The notes: a model not told the origin generated them from the letters alone. Positions 43,892 through 52,933 are shown, counted from the first letter of the stretch. The stretch is DNA of 64,000 nt from Dorea_D sp963559605 (GCA_963559605.1 CAUWLL010000005.1:29957-93956), one strand, 5' to 3'. Program-made: numbers and translations.

Positions 43892-43976
43892 TGCGGAAGA
43901 CGGGACTTGAACCCGTACGCAAGTAATATGCACAAGATCCTTAGTCTTGCTCGTCTGCCAGTTCCGACACTTCCGC
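43892..43976 (-). tRNA. tRNA-Leu (anticodon AAG)
   Basis: An 85-nt class II tRNA. The acceptor stem is GCGGAAG/CTTCCGC with discriminator A; CCA is not encoded. The D arm is closed by TCG/CGA, the anticodon stem CAAGA/TCTTG encloses the loop CTAAGGA (anticodon AAG at 34-36), and there is a long variable arm. The T arm is ACGGG-TTCAAGT-CCCGT. A34 would need deamination to inosine by TadA to read CUC as well as CUU. Most Firmicutes use tRNA-Leu(GAG) here. Confidence 0.93.
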
Positions 43977-44043
43977 AAGTGACGGTTCTTGAACTGTCCG
44001 AAGATTATAATACTATATAGTTCCTGAAATGTCAACATACTTT

Positions 44044-44601
44044 TTAAAATTTTTTGCCGATTTTTTTCAGTTCTTTTTTTCTCCGACGAATATAGCGAAA
44101 AGTCGCCTCCTCGCCATCCTCTGCCAGCATCTTCAAAAGGCTGCGCAAAAGCTCCATTGTATCTGGGTGCACCATTCTTCCGAGTTTCGCCGTACCTCTC
44201 TCAAAATATTCCAACGGATAAGTATCCGTATAGGATTCTCCCCTGTACGTCTTAGAAGCTGCAATCCGGTCTACAAACATCTCCAACACATATTTCACTG
44301 GCATTTTCTGACCTACAATTCCCTCTCCCGGATCTACACTATAATCAATCCAGTATTCGTAGTGATGTTTATTCCGCCCTTTATGGTGAAGCCACGCCCT
44401 AGAATATCCGGTAGCTTCACGTTCCGCGTTGTTGGGGCTTCTGGTTCCCTGATAATATTTACAACCGACCAGAAACTCCGTCGGGGAATATTTGGACAGA
44501 TCGTGAAGCAGCCCCTGCTTATACAACCCCACTTTAAAACACATCTTCATTACCAACATCTTATGATGATTAATTGTCCGCAAATGTTCTAACGCTTTCA
44601 T
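44044..44601 (-). CDS. DUF5662 family protein
   Basis: A 185-residue protein with H-L-R-T-I-N-x-H-K near the start, L-L-H-D-L-S-K-Y-S-P-T-E-F (about 32-44) and A-W-L-H-H-K-G-R-N-K-H-H-Y-E-Y-W (about 69-84). These match the DUF5662 family seen in gut Firmicutes and phages. The His/Asp pattern (HD, HH, HH) suggests a metal-binding helical fold akin to HD phosphohydrolases, but no activity is known. The C-terminus is very basic (RYIRRRKKELKKIGKKF). It follows the GH13-like gene by 27 bases. Confidence 0.82.
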   Translation of the reverse strand: MKALEHLRTINHHKMLVMKMCFKVGLYKQGLLHDLSKYSPTEFLVGCKYYQGTRSPNNAEREATGYSRAWLHHKGRNKHHYEYWIDYSVDPGEGIVGQKMPVKYVLEMFVDRIAASKTYRGESYTDTYPLEYFERGTAKLGRMVHPDTMELLRSLLKMLAEDGEEATFRYIRRRKKELKKIGKKF

Positions 44602-44628
44602 CTTCTTACTCCATTTACCTGATGTCTG

Positions 44629-46320
44629 CTATCTTGCCGCCAATACAATGATCGTTCTTGCATCGGTCTCCAACGCTTTTTGTTCTGTAGAAAGTCTGGG
44701 CTCCTCCAAAATCCCGTCATCTGTAGACGCAATTTTATACCATTTCTTTCCCTTTGGAAGTGACGGAAGTGCAAATGTATGGGAAAGCCAGTGCATATTA
44801 TAGATCACATAGCAATCCTCTCCTTTTAATGCCGCCCCACTGTAGTAAACGCCAAGCTGCCTGCTGCATACTTCCGACGGCGTTCTCCATGCACTCTCCC
44901 CGTGATAAGACACGTCCGGCACACCGCAGCTCACACTGTCTATTCCTGTCATCTCATGTTCCGGGTGAAAAACTTTATATTTTTTCCGAAGCGCGATCAG
45001 GCGCTTTACAAACTCATATTGCTCTTTGTTACTTTGAAATCCCCGCCAGTTCACCCATCCGACCGGATTATCCTGACAATAAACATTATTATTGCCATTC
45101 TGTGAATTTCCAAACTCATCTCCCGCTAAGATACATGGCATCCCCTGCGCAAGAAAAACCAAAAACAACGCATTTCTTATCTGCCGTTTTCTAAGGCTGC
45201 AGACGCTTTTCTTGCGGCTTGGACCTTCTGCTCCACAATTCCAGCTGAAATTATAGTCTGTACCGTCCCGGTTATTTTCTCCGTTGGACTCATTGTGCTT
45301 TCCGTCGTAAGAAACCAGATCGTTTAATGTAAAACCACTGTGGGAGGCGATATAGTTAAAGCTCCCTTCCTCTTTTCCTATATGTTTCAGCCAATAAATC
45401 ACTGCTTCAACCATTCCCTCGTCGCCTTTTAAAAACCGACGCATAACATTTTGAAAATCTATTCTATGCGTCAGAATTTTCGCGCTTTTCAAAATCGGAT
45501 CTGAAAAAGCAGCTTTCGTTGTATCTGCATAAGCATTTAATACGAATCCGTCCACATGATACTCTATCATATAATAGCGCAGACATTCTATCACTGTAAG
45601 AGCGCTGGCCATCTCCGCAAAAGGCATTTCCAGCACAACTTCTATTCCCTCTTTGTGACACGCCTTTACAAAATCTTTCAACGCTTTTACCGGGCTCTTT
45701 CCTGCCGCATAAGCACTTTTCGGCGCAAAATAATATGCCTCTCCATATCCCCAGTAATTCCGTGTTCTTCCACATTCCTCGAATTCATATATGGGCATAC
45801 ATTGGATCTGATTAATACCAAGATCTTTCAGATAGGGAATCTTCTCCACGATGCCTTCAAATGTCCCTTTTGCCGACACCTTAGAATACGTATCTTTCGT
45901 AAATCCCCGTACATGGAGACTGTATGCAATGACTTGATCTTTACTGAGAAAAGGACGTCTGTCACCTTCCCAGTCATATTCTTCTTGAAAAAGCACACCT
46001 CTTACCTCATGCCCGGAAACATCCCGTTCCTTCCCCCAAACACTTCTTCCTGCAAATGCTTTTCCATAGTCGTCCGGCGTTACTTCACCGTCAATCTCAT
46101 AATTATATTCGTACTGCCTGCTGTCAATATCTTCCAGAGCTATATAACGCACATCTCCCAAAGACTCCTGCATCTCAAAAGTCTTACAGGGATTTTTCTC
46201 CCCCACAGGGTATATAAGAAGCCTGCACGTCTTTCCTCCCGGAACTACCGTAGAGAAATTGATCCGTTCTCCACTTACCGTTACTCCTAACGGCAGCGGC
46301 TGCCCTTCTGTTTTCCTCAT
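44629..46320 (-). CDS. GlgX/isoamylase-like GH13 protein lacking catalytic residues
   Basis: A 563-residue protein with an N-terminal CBM48-like domain (about 1-120), a GH13 barrel and a C-terminal beta domain. It is close to bacterial debranching enzymes: SLHVRGFTKD, NYWGYGEAYYFAPKSAYA, GFTLNDLVSYDGKHNE-S-NGENNRDG (in two parts) and GMPCILAGDEFGNSQNGNNN are all there. But the nucleophile motif GFRFD reads GFVLN (N262, V260). The DVVxNH strand is replaced by LEMPFAE, and about 50 residues after it are missing. The acid/base Glu strand reads ILTHRID, and the third aspartate (HDG) reads HSG (S328). It should still bind alpha-glucan but not cleave it. Confidence 0.85.
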   Translation of the reverse strand: MRKTEGQPLPLGVTVSGERINFSTVVPGGKTCRLLIYPVGEKNPCKTFEMQESLGDVRYIALEDIDSRQYEYNYEIDGEVTPDDYGKAFAGRSVWGKERDVSGHEVRGVLFQEEYDWEGDRRPFLSKDQVIAYSLHVRGFTKDTYSKVSAKGTFEGIVEKIPYLKDLGINQIQCMPIYEFEECGRTRNYWGYGEAYYFAPKSAYAAGKSPVKALKDFVKACHKEGIEVVLEMPFAEMASALTVIECLRYYMIEYHVDGFVLNAYADTTKAAFSDPILKSAKILTHRIDFQNVMRRFLKGDEGMVEAVIYWLKHIGKEEGSFNYIASHSGFTLNDLVSYDGKHNESNGENNRDGTDYNFSWNCGAEGPSRKKSVCSLRKRQIRNALFLVFLAQGMPCILAGDEFGNSQNGNNNVYCQDNPVGWVNWRGFQSNKEQYEFVKRLIALRKKYKVFHPEHEMTGIDSVSCGVPDVSYHGESAWRTPSEVCSRQLGVYYSGAALKGEDCYVIYNMHWLSHTFALPSLPKGKKWYKIASTDDGILEEPRLSTEQKALETDARTIIVLAAR

Positions 46321-46341
46321 GATGCCTGATCCTTTCCGGCA

Positions 46342-47346
46342 TTACTGCCATCCATCCGTTCCATACATATCAACATTTTCTTTGTTGATCATAAAAACTT
46401 CTTCGTAAATTTCTTTTTCGTATTCTTCTCCTTTCAGAATACTGATGGTTGTCTCTGCCGCCGCTTTTCCGATATTAATCGGAGATTGGGCAGCCGTGCC
46501 TGCGATCTGATTTTCTGACTTTTTCAGCTCTTTCTTAATGTCCGGCGAGCCATCCACGCCATAGATCAGAACACGATCCAATTTTTCTACATTGGCGGCT
46601 GTTTTTGCGCCGACAGCGAGCTGGTCGTTTCCGCACATGATCGCACAAATATCCGGGTGCTCTTTGAGTATCTTTCTGGCAGCCTCAAGAGCTCTTTCGA
46701 ATTCACCGCCGGTATCCGCTCTGTCTACCACTTCAAATCCATTTTTCGCTTTCGAAATAGCCTCCTCAAATCCGGTAATACGTTCGTTGACAGAATTTTG
46801 CGTAGGGCACTCTAAAATAGCGATCTTACCTCCGTTCGGACATCTCTGGATCAAATCTTCCCCACAGATGTAGCCTGCATTCTTATTATCCGAGCCAATG
46901 TAAGCATCCACATAGTCCATCTCTTTCACCTGCGTATCTGCATTGATGATCTTCACACCGGCATTTTTCAACGCCTCCAAAGAGGGTGTGATCTGTTCCC
47001 AGTCTACCGGGCTTAAAATCACCGCATCCACACCTTTGTCAATCATCTCCTGGATCTGTTTTTCCTGAAGCTTTGCATCGGTTCCCGGATCCTTCGTGAT
47101 CATTGTCCATCCCTCTTCTTCCACCACTTCTCTCACTGCATTTTCAAGCGTAATAAAATAAGGGTTCTCCATGTCTATAGCGGTAAAACCTACGAGAAAC
47201 GTCTCCTTTACTTCCTCTTTCTCTTCTGTTTCAGATTCTTCCTGAACAGCATTGTCCTCGGGACTCCCTACATTTTTCTTACAGGCTGTCATTCCCATCA
47301 CGCAGATGAGTAACGCAGCCACGATCCATATCCTTTTTCTAAACAT
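46342..47346 (-). CDS. Sugar-binding lipoprotein of ABC/periplasmic-binding type (RbsB-like)
   Basis: A 334-residue lipoprotein: signal peptide with lipobox G-M-T-A-C (C22), an acidic linker, then a periplasmic-binding-protein type 1 fold. Marks are V-G-F-T-A-I-D-M-E-N-P-Y-F, D-A-V-I-L-S-P-V-D, Y-I-G-S-D-N-K-N-A-G, G-N-D-Q-L-A-V-G-A and I-Y-G-V-D-G-S-P. The family binds ribose, galactose or related sugars, or autoinducer-2. No permease or ATPase is next to it, so it may serve a remote transporter or a sensor. It is divergent from the DUF1292 gene. Confidence 0.9.
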   Translation of the reverse strand: MFRKRIWIVAALLICVMGMTACKKNVGSPEDNAVQEESETEEKEEVKETFLVGFTAIDMENPYFITLENAVREVVEEEGWTMITKDPGTDAKLQEKQIQEMIDKGVDAVILSPVDWEQITPSLEALKNAGVKIINADTQVKEMDYVDAYIGSDNKNAGYICGEDLIQRCPNGGKIAILECPTQNSVNERITGFEEAISKAKNGFEVVDRADTGGEFERALEAARKILKEHPDICAIMCGNDQLAVGAKTAANVEKLDRVLIYGVDGSPDIKKELKKSENQIAGTAAQSPINIGKAAAETTISILKGEEYEKEIYEEVFMINKENVDMYGTDGWQ

Positions 47347-47478
47347 CCTATAATCCTCCCCGTCTGAACAGTTACATATATTTTACAACATTTTCCCACT
47401 TTTGGCTACTACATCCTTGCTTTTTGCCCTCTCCTTTGATACAGTAAGACTATCTTAAATATAAAGGAGAATAATTTT

Positions 47479-47778
47479 ATGAGTGAACAGAATATGAATC
47501 CGGAAGAAGAAGTGATCACTGTAACTTTAACCTTAGAAAATGACGAGGTTGTGGAATGTGCCGTTTTAACCACATATGAAGCAGACGGCAAAGAGTATAT
47601 CGCTCTCCTTCCACTGAACGATGAAGGCGAAAGTGACGACGGTGACGTATTTATCTACCGCTATGAAGAGGTAGACGGCGAACCTACCCTCGCCAACATC
47701 GAAGATGACGAGGAGTATGAAATTGCCGCAGACGCTTTCGATGAGTGGATGGACGAGCAGGAGTTTGAAGAATTATAA
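47479..47778 (+). CDS. DUF1292 family protein
   Basis: A 99-residue, extremely acidic protein, with the DUF1292 pattern (V-T-L-T-L-E-N-D-E ... Y-I-A-L-L-P ... D-G-D-V-F-I-Y-R-Y ... I-E-D-D-E-E-Y-E-I-A-A-D-A-F-D-E-W). The family is common in Firmicutes next to ruvX/udk genes; function unknown. RBS AAAGGAGA lies 8 bases before the ATG. Its last six bases overlap the 3' end of the convergent helicase gene. Confidence 0.92.
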   Translation: MSEQNMNPEEEVITVTLTLENDEVVECAVLTTYEADGKEYIALLPLNDEGESDDGDVFIYRYEEVDGEPTLANIEDDEEYEIAADAFDEWMDEQEFEEL

Positions 47779-49614
47779 TTTTGCAAACAATTCACCGACA
47801 AAACGGGAAGGAGACATCTCCTTTCCGTTTTTCTCTTTTACATAACTGATCACAAGTTTTCTTTTTGCCCTTGTCATCGCCACATAAAACAGCCGTCTCT
47901 CTTCCTCCGTCTGGTCGTCGAATACCGCCTTTTTATAAGGCGTTACACCTTCATTTGCCCCAAGGATAAACACCGTGTCGAACTCCAGTCCTTTTGCTCC
48001 GTGCATCGTCAGAAGCGAAACGCCCTCTTGCTCTTTTTCGTCTCTTCCTTTGCTTTTCAGCATCTTCTTATACTCTTCCACATAGGAAAACCAGTCCTCA
48101 AGCTTCGCCGATTCTTTTGAACGCTCCTGTATCTCATCTAAAACTTCAAAAAGCTCCTCTTTGTCGACACCTCTTTTCGACGCATATTCTCTCAGAAATT
48201 CATCATAGCCGACACCTTTGCGTATATACTGGATAGCCGCATAGGGAGTCTTGTCCCGAATCATCTTCATATCCCACTCAAACTGGTCGATACGGTCCTG
48301 CATCCATTTTTTATCACAGTAAAAATTCCGCAGACTCTCGAAATTAACACGCCCTTCACTCATACTGTCCCTTGCAATATATCGGTTGGGTCGGTTTACT
48401 ACCCGCAGGAAATGCGCTCTCTCCTGTTTCCCTTGAGAGATTGCCAGATAACTGTATATGTCCTGCCCGATAAAGTGTTCGTATATATTATTCAGATGTT
48501 CTTTCATCTGAAACGGAATCTGATACTCCATCAATGTCTCTGCCAGAATCCTGCCATCTGATGCCGTCCGGTAAAGAACCGCAATATCAGTAAAGGAAAC
48601 GCCCTCTTTTACAGTTTTTCGGATTTCCTCTAAAATATACCGACTCTCCTCGAATGGATCTTTTACTTCCTGCACATGGACATTTTTCTCCGCCTCTTTC
48701 CGGGCACGGATCTTTTTCGGATAGCGGTTCTGATTATTGGCGATCACTTTCAGGGCGCCGTTCACAATGTGCTCTGTAGAACGGTAATTCACATCTAGGA
48801 CAATCTTTGCCGCTCCCGGATAATCTTTCACAAATTCCTGCATGATTCCCGGTCTGGCACCTCGGAAGCCATAGATCGACTGATCGTCGTCCCCCACCAC
48901 AAACAAGTGGTTAGAAGGCGCCGCCAGCATTTTGATCACATCATACTGCGCCTGATTTATATCCTGAAACTCATCTACAAGAATATACCGGAATCTCTGC
49001 TGCCATTTTACCAGTATATCCGGCCTTTTTTCAAATAACTGACAGCATTTCACAAGCATATCTTCAAAATCCAGTTTACGAAGCCGCTCCTTTTCTTCCT
49101 CATATGCCCGGTAAATCTGACGGAACCGAGAAACTCCGTATCTTTCGGACTCGTATTCTTCGATCTTCCTTCGATTGTTTTTAATATTTCCGATTTCTTC
49201 CAAAAGACCTTCCAAAAAATCGTCCTCTTTTAACAGCTCTGTATCGTCTCCCCAATCTATCTTTTGGCACACTTCTTTGAGGAGCGCCTTTTTTTCTTCT
49301 TCCCCCAGAATATTTCCCTGTTGGATCCCATACGCCCATTTTAAGATTCCGTAATAAATGCCATGAAACGTTCCAAAGGTTACCGGAAGAGACCGGTTAT
49401 CCATCACGCGGTAAAACCGCTGCCGCATCTCTTTTGCGGCATACTTTGTAAAGGTAATGACCAGAATTTCTTCTGGCCTTACCTTATACGTTTTAATTAA
49501 GTATTCGATTCTCTTTGCAATGGTAAGCGTTTTCCCTGAACCGGGACCGGCAAGAACCATACACGGTCCTTGATAATGGGCGACTGCCTCTTTCTGAGCG
49601 TTGTTCAAACTCAT
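47773..49614 (-). CDS. UvrD/Rep-family ATP-dependent DNA helicase
   Basis: A 613-residue superfamily 1 helicase. It has Q motif LNNAQKEAV, Walker A AGPGSGKT (22-29), ITFTKYAAKEMRQR (Ia), VDEFQDINQAQYDVI (II), GDDDQSIYGFRGA (III), VNYRSTEHIV (IV), LLTMHGAKGLEFD (V) and FYVAMTRAKRKLVISY (VI). It is shorter than PcrA/UvrD (about 720), lacking much of the C-terminal tail, and belongs to the small UvrD-like group of Lachnospiraceae. Role in repair or replication restart is inferred. Confidence 0.93.
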   Translation of the reverse strand: MSLNNAQKEAVAHYQGPCMVLAGPGSGKTLTIAKRIEYLIKTYKVRPEEILVITFTKYAAKEMRQRFYRVMDNRSLPVTFGTFHGIYYGILKWAYGIQQGNILGEEEKKALLKEVCQKIDWGDDTELLKEDDFLEGLLEEIGNIKNNRRKIEEYESERYGVSRFRQIYRAYEEEKERLRKLDFEDMLVKCCQLFEKRPDILVKWQQRFRYILVDEFQDINQAQYDVIKMLAAPSNHLFVVGDDDQSIYGFRGARPGIMQEFVKDYPGAAKIVLDVNYRSTEHIVNGALKVIANNQNRYPKKIRARKEAEKNVHVQEVKDPFEESRYILEEIRKTVKEGVSFTDIAVLYRTASDGRILAETLMEYQIPFQMKEHLNNIYEHFIGQDIYSYLAISQGKQERAHFLRVVNRPNRYIARDSMSEGRVNFESLRNFYCDKKWMQDRIDQFEWDMKMIRDKTPYAAIQYIRKGVGYDEFLREYASKRGVDKEELFEVLDEIQERSKESAKLEDWFSYVEEYKKMLKSKGRDEKEQEGVSLLTMHGAKGLEFDTVFILGANEGVTPYKKAVFDDQTEEERRLFYVAMTRAKRKLVISYVKEKNGKEMSPSRFVGELFAKL

Positions 49615-49623
49615 AGATACCCC

Positions 49624-51084
49624 TTACTTACTCAACAATTCAATGCCTTTTTTTATACGTGCCAAAGATTCCTCTTTTCCGAGGATCTCCATGATCTCTG
49701 TAGCTCCGCCCGGCGTATTCTGTTTTCCAGAAACAGCCGTTCTCACAGGCCACATCACAAATCCTGTTTTTACACCTGTCTCGTCCACATATTTTTTGAG
49801 CGTCTCAAACAGTGCGTCGTTACTGAAATCTTCCTGCGCTTCCAGAAGCGGCAGCACACCTTTTAATACATCCAGAGAATTCTCCTCATTGGTTTTCATT
49901 TTCTTATGGCAGTACAGCGCTGTGTCATACTCCGGAAGTGCTTCGAAGAAATCAATCTGGTCTTTGATGTCCGGGAACACTTCAATCCTTGTCTTTACAA
50001 GCGCCGCAATCTTTTTCAGGTCGCAGTCTCTTGTGATCACTTCACGGATATAAGGCTCTGCCATCCTAAAGAACTTCTCTTCATCCATAGCTTTTAAATA
50101 TTCGCTGTTCATCCATTTCAGCTTCACAATGTCAAATACAGCCGGAGATTTGCTCATATGACGATAGTCAAACGCCTCCACCAGCTCTTCCAGAGAGAAG
50201 ATCTCCCTATTGTCGGACGGACACCATCCAAGAAGCGCCACATAGTTTACAACCGCCTCTGTCACAAAGCCCTGGTCGATCAAATCCTCATACGAAGAGT
50301 GACCGCAGCGTTTGCTCAATTTTTTGTGGTTTTCATCTGTGATCAAAGGACAGTGTACGTATGTCGGAACGTCCCATCCAAATGCCTCATAGATTTTGTT
50401 GTATTTCGGTGCAGAAGACAAGTACTCATTTCCACGTACCACATGGGTAATTCCCATCAGATGGTCGTCTACAACGTTGGCAAAATTATACGTCGGATAA
50501 CCGTCGGATTTAATCAGGATCAAATCCTCCAATTCTGCATTCGGCACAGTAATATCCCCGTAAATATCGTCCTGAAATGTAGTTGTTCCTTCTGTCGGCA
50601 TATTGAAACGGATAACGTATGGTTTTCCTGCGTCTAAGTTTGCCTGTACCTCTTCTTTACTCAGCCCCAGACAATGCTTGTCATACACTACGATCTCTGC
50701 ACTGTCCTCTCCGGCAACTTTATTTTTCAAAGATTCCAGACGCTCTTTGTCACAAAAACAATAATAAGCGTCTCCTTGCTCGATCAGCTTCTTTGCATAC
50801 TCCAGATAAAGACCGGACGCATTACGCTCGCTCTGTACATACGGACCTACTCCCCCGTCCTTATCCGGACCTTCGTCATGGATAAGTCCCGTCTTCTCCA
50901 ACGTACGGTAAATGATCTCCAGCGCTCCGTCCACGAAACGCTCCTGATCTGTATCCTCAATACGAAGCATAAAATCGCCGCCCTCATGTTTTGCAATGAG
51001 ATAAGCGTACAACGCTGTTCTTAAGTTTCCAACATGCATCCTTCCTGTTGGACTTGGTGCAAATCTTGTTCTTACTTTACTCAT
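49624..51084 (-). CDS. gltX: Glutamyl-tRNA synthetase
   Basis: Class I synthetase charging tRNA-Glu. The 486-residue product starts at 51084 (AAGGATT upstream). It has the HIGH-like motif APSPTGRMHVGNLRTALY, where H-V-G-N replaces H-I-G-x, and KLSKRCGHSS for the KMSKS loop. The zinc-like insertion C-x-C ... C is reduced to a single Cys pair. The C-terminal helical anticodon domain has the common W-P-V-R-x-A-V-S-G. Whether it is the discriminating type or also charges tRNA-Gln (with GatCAB) cannot be told. It lies 9 bases upstream of the helicase gene. Confidence 0.95.
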   Translation of the reverse strand: MSKVRTRFAPSPTGRMHVGNLRTALYAYLIAKHEGGDFMLRIEDTDQERFVDGALEIIYRTLEKTGLIHDEGPDKDGGVGPYVQSERNASGLYLEYAKKLIEQGDAYYCFCDKERLESLKNKVAGEDSAEIVVYDKHCLGLSKEEVQANLDAGKPYVIRFNMPTEGTTTFQDDIYGDITVPNAELEDLILIKSDGYPTYNFANVVDDHLMGITHVVRGNEYLSSAPKYNKIYEAFGWDVPTYVHCPLITDENHKKLSKRCGHSSYEDLIDQGFVTEAVVNYVALLGWCPSDNREIFSLEELVEAFDYRHMSKSPAVFDIVKLKWMNSEYLKAMDEEKFFRMAEPYIREVITRDCDLKKIAALVKTRIEVFPDIKDQIDFFEALPEYDTALYCHKKMKTNEENSLDVLKGVLPLLEAQEDFSNDALFETLKKYVDETGVKTGFVMWPVRTAVSGKQNTPGGATEIMEILGKEESLARIKKGIELLSK

Positions 51085-51099
51085 AATCCTTCTCCTCAT

Positions 51100-51573
51100 C
51101 TATTCATATTTTCTTCTGTATCTTCTTTGTCTCCAGTATTCCAGCTGGAACACGCCTCTTGGGATAGACAGCACAACCGCGATACCAAGCACGATGCCAA
51201 AAGCTATCTTAATCGCTTCCAGTCCTTTGACCGCCGCCAGCCCCATTTCATTGGTCACCAGATAATATGCAGTATAATACACTCCGGCTCCCGGCACAAG
51301 CGGAAAAATTCCCGACACAAGGAATAACGTAATGGGGCACTTCATTCGGACAGCCAGCATCCGGGATATAAGCACCACCAGCAGACTTCCGAAAAACGAA
51401 CCTACCGCCGCCGAGAATATCGTATAGTTGCTGATAAAAAGATACATCAGCCACCCTGCCATCCCGGTAAAGCCACAGCTTATATAATATCGTTTCGGTA
51501 CACTGAATAAAATGGAATAAGCTATGGTTCCTGCAAAAGGACAAAGCACGTTTTTTACAAGAAACTCTATCAT
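51100..51573 (-). CDS. Threonine/serine exporter small subunit (ThrE_2, DUF3815)
   Basis: A 157-residue protein with about four to five membrane helices. It has the family pattern F-A-G-T-I-A-Y-S-I-L-F-S-V-P-K-R at the start and F-P-L-V-P-G-A-G-V-Y-Y-T in the middle, the P-G-x-G feature of ThrE families. Its ATG overlaps the stop of the GNAT-ThrE gene by four bases (ATGA), so the two proteins are made together and probably form a split ThrE exporter. Confidence 0.88.
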   Translation of the reverse strand: MIEFLVKNVLCPFAGTIAYSILFSVPKRYYISCGFTGMAGWLMYLFISNYTIFSAAVGSFFGSLLVVLISRMLAVRMKCPITLFLVSGIFPLVPGAGVYYTAYYLVTNEMGLAAVKGLEAIKIAFGIVLGIAVVLSIPRGVFQLEYWRQRRYRRKYE

Positions 51574-52805
51574 AAGCCCAGACCTCCTCCCAGCAAGTTG
51601 CTATATACACTAAGGGAGATTCCCACTCCGATTGCAACATACACAAATACCAGCAGTGCGTCGATCATACGTACAGTTCCCGACAGAAAGTCACTGTCTG
51701 CAATCTCTCTTATGGCATTCACGAACGCCATTCCCGGAATCAACGGCATAATCCCTCCGATAATGATTCCATCCGTCTGCAACGGCACAGACGCCAAAAG
51801 ATGATCTGCCAATATCGCAAGACTGCTGATCAGCATACCGCCCACCATATTCATTACAATTTTAGATACCTTATGTTTATTGGCAGTGAGAACCCACAGA
51901 TATAACAGGCAGCCGATAAAGAACGCAATAATACTTTCTCCCTCCGCACCGCAGAGTATATAACCAAAGCATCCGCTTCCAAGCCCTGCCCCCAGAACTT
52001 TCTGCCAATATCCGGCTCCCGGTATATGTTCTATCTCTTTCAGTCTTTTTTCCGCCTCTTCCAGCGTCACCTTCCCCGAGGATATTTCTCTGGACAAATC
52101 GTTTACCTCTGCCACAATCTCCAGATTAGAACCGGATAACGGCACATGTTTCACCTTCGTATAAACCTCTTCATCTCCGTGCTGTGCACTGATAAATATT
52201 CCGTGGCTTAACATGAACGTATCTACTTTATCTACATGAAAGCGATTGCAGATACGAGTCATAGTCTCATCTACACGAAAAATCTCTCCGCCGTTTTTCA
52301 AAAGGATCCGCCCTGCCTCAAGCGCCAGATCTACGACCCGTTTTACATCAATCTGTGCAGAAAGCTTCCGTTTCAGATAGATCATATCTTTCAGAAGGAC
52401 TCCGTCCTCATAAATAGGTTCTCTGTAATTATCTGTAAAAAAGTCTTTTACAATGTGGGAATTCGTAAATCCACATCTTTCGTAAAAGCCGATGGTCTTT
52501 TGACTGTTCCCGGTGCCTACATACATCATCTGACACCATTCGCTGAAGTGCTCGCAGACATAGTCGATCATATATTTCCCATAACCTTTTCCCTGCTCTT
52601 CCGGCATGGTGGCTATATTCTTAATTTCACACTGTCCGTTTTCCAGCATTACAACCGCACACACAGTCTTGACAATCTCATCCTCGCTCAATACAAACAG
52701 TGTGCTTTCCTCCAGATACTTGTCGATCATATCCTCCTGGGGATCTGCCAAAAGCAAAAGATCCATATATTTTTTCTTGTCTTTTTTCACCTGTCGAATC
52801 TTCAT
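51570..52805 (-). CDS. GNAT acetyltransferase fused to threonine/serine exporter (ThrE, DUF1212)
   Basis: A 411-residue fusion, start at 52805 (AGGGAGACGTCT upstream). Residues 1-145 are a GNAT domain with acetyl-CoA loop EEQGKGYGKYMI and G-N-S-Q-K-T-I-G-F-Y-E-R-C-G-F. Residues about 150-411 are DUF1212. These comprise a cytosolic segment with N-G-G-E-I-F-R-V-D-E-T-M and H-G-I-F-I-S, then about five membrane helices with G-G-I-M-P-L-I-P-G-M-A-F-V-N-A-I-R. The DUF1212 part alone is a known exporter of threonine and serine. The enzyme fusion suggests acylation of the exported amine or regulation by acetyl-CoA. The ORF is continuous with no frameshift. Confidence 0.88.
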   Translation of the reverse strand: MKIRQVKKDKKKYMDLLLLADPQEDMIDKYLEESTLFVLSEDEIVKTVCAVVMLENGQCEIKNIATMPEEQGKGYGKYMIDYVCEHFSEWCQMMYVGTGNSQKTIGFYERCGFTNSHIVKDFFTDNYREPIYEDGVLLKDMIYLKRKLSAQIDVKRVVDLALEAGRILLKNGGEIFRVDETMTRICNRFHVDKVDTFMLSHGIFISAQHGDEEVYTKVKHVPLSGSNLEIVAEVNDLSREISSGKVTLEEAEKRLKEIEHIPGAGYWQKVLGAGLGSGCFGYILCGAEGESIIAFFIGCLLYLWVLTANKHKVSKIVMNMVGGMLISSLAILADHLLASVPLQTDGIIIGGIMPLIPGMAFVNAIREIADSDFLSGTVRMIDALLVFVYVAIGVGISLSVYSNLLGGGLGL

Positions 52806-52884
52806 AGACGTCTCCCTGCATTTGTAATCCAATTCAATTTATTATAGCACCACATTTTCAAATATTCAAATACTATTCTGCGGG

Positions 52885-52933
52885 AAATCCATGTGCAAAT
52901 CCATGCCGGAAATCCATGCCGGAAATCCATGCC
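52885..52933. repeat. Tandem 13-bp repeat between exporter and grd operon
   Basis: Almost four copies of AAATCCATGCCGG: 52885-52896 (variant, 12 bp), 52897-52909, 52910-52922 and 52923-52933 (partial). Nearby ACGGCATCCC occurs twice (52942-52951 and 52969-52978). The repeats lie downstream of grdD and upstream of the exporter gene. Confidence 0.85.

Noticed and set aside
43829..44038. A 69-residue minus-strand frame
   Set aside because: It is the tRNA-Leu gene and its flanks read as protein.
52885..52933. CRISPR array
   Set aside because: The units are 13 bp and directly joined, without spacers, and no cas genes are present.
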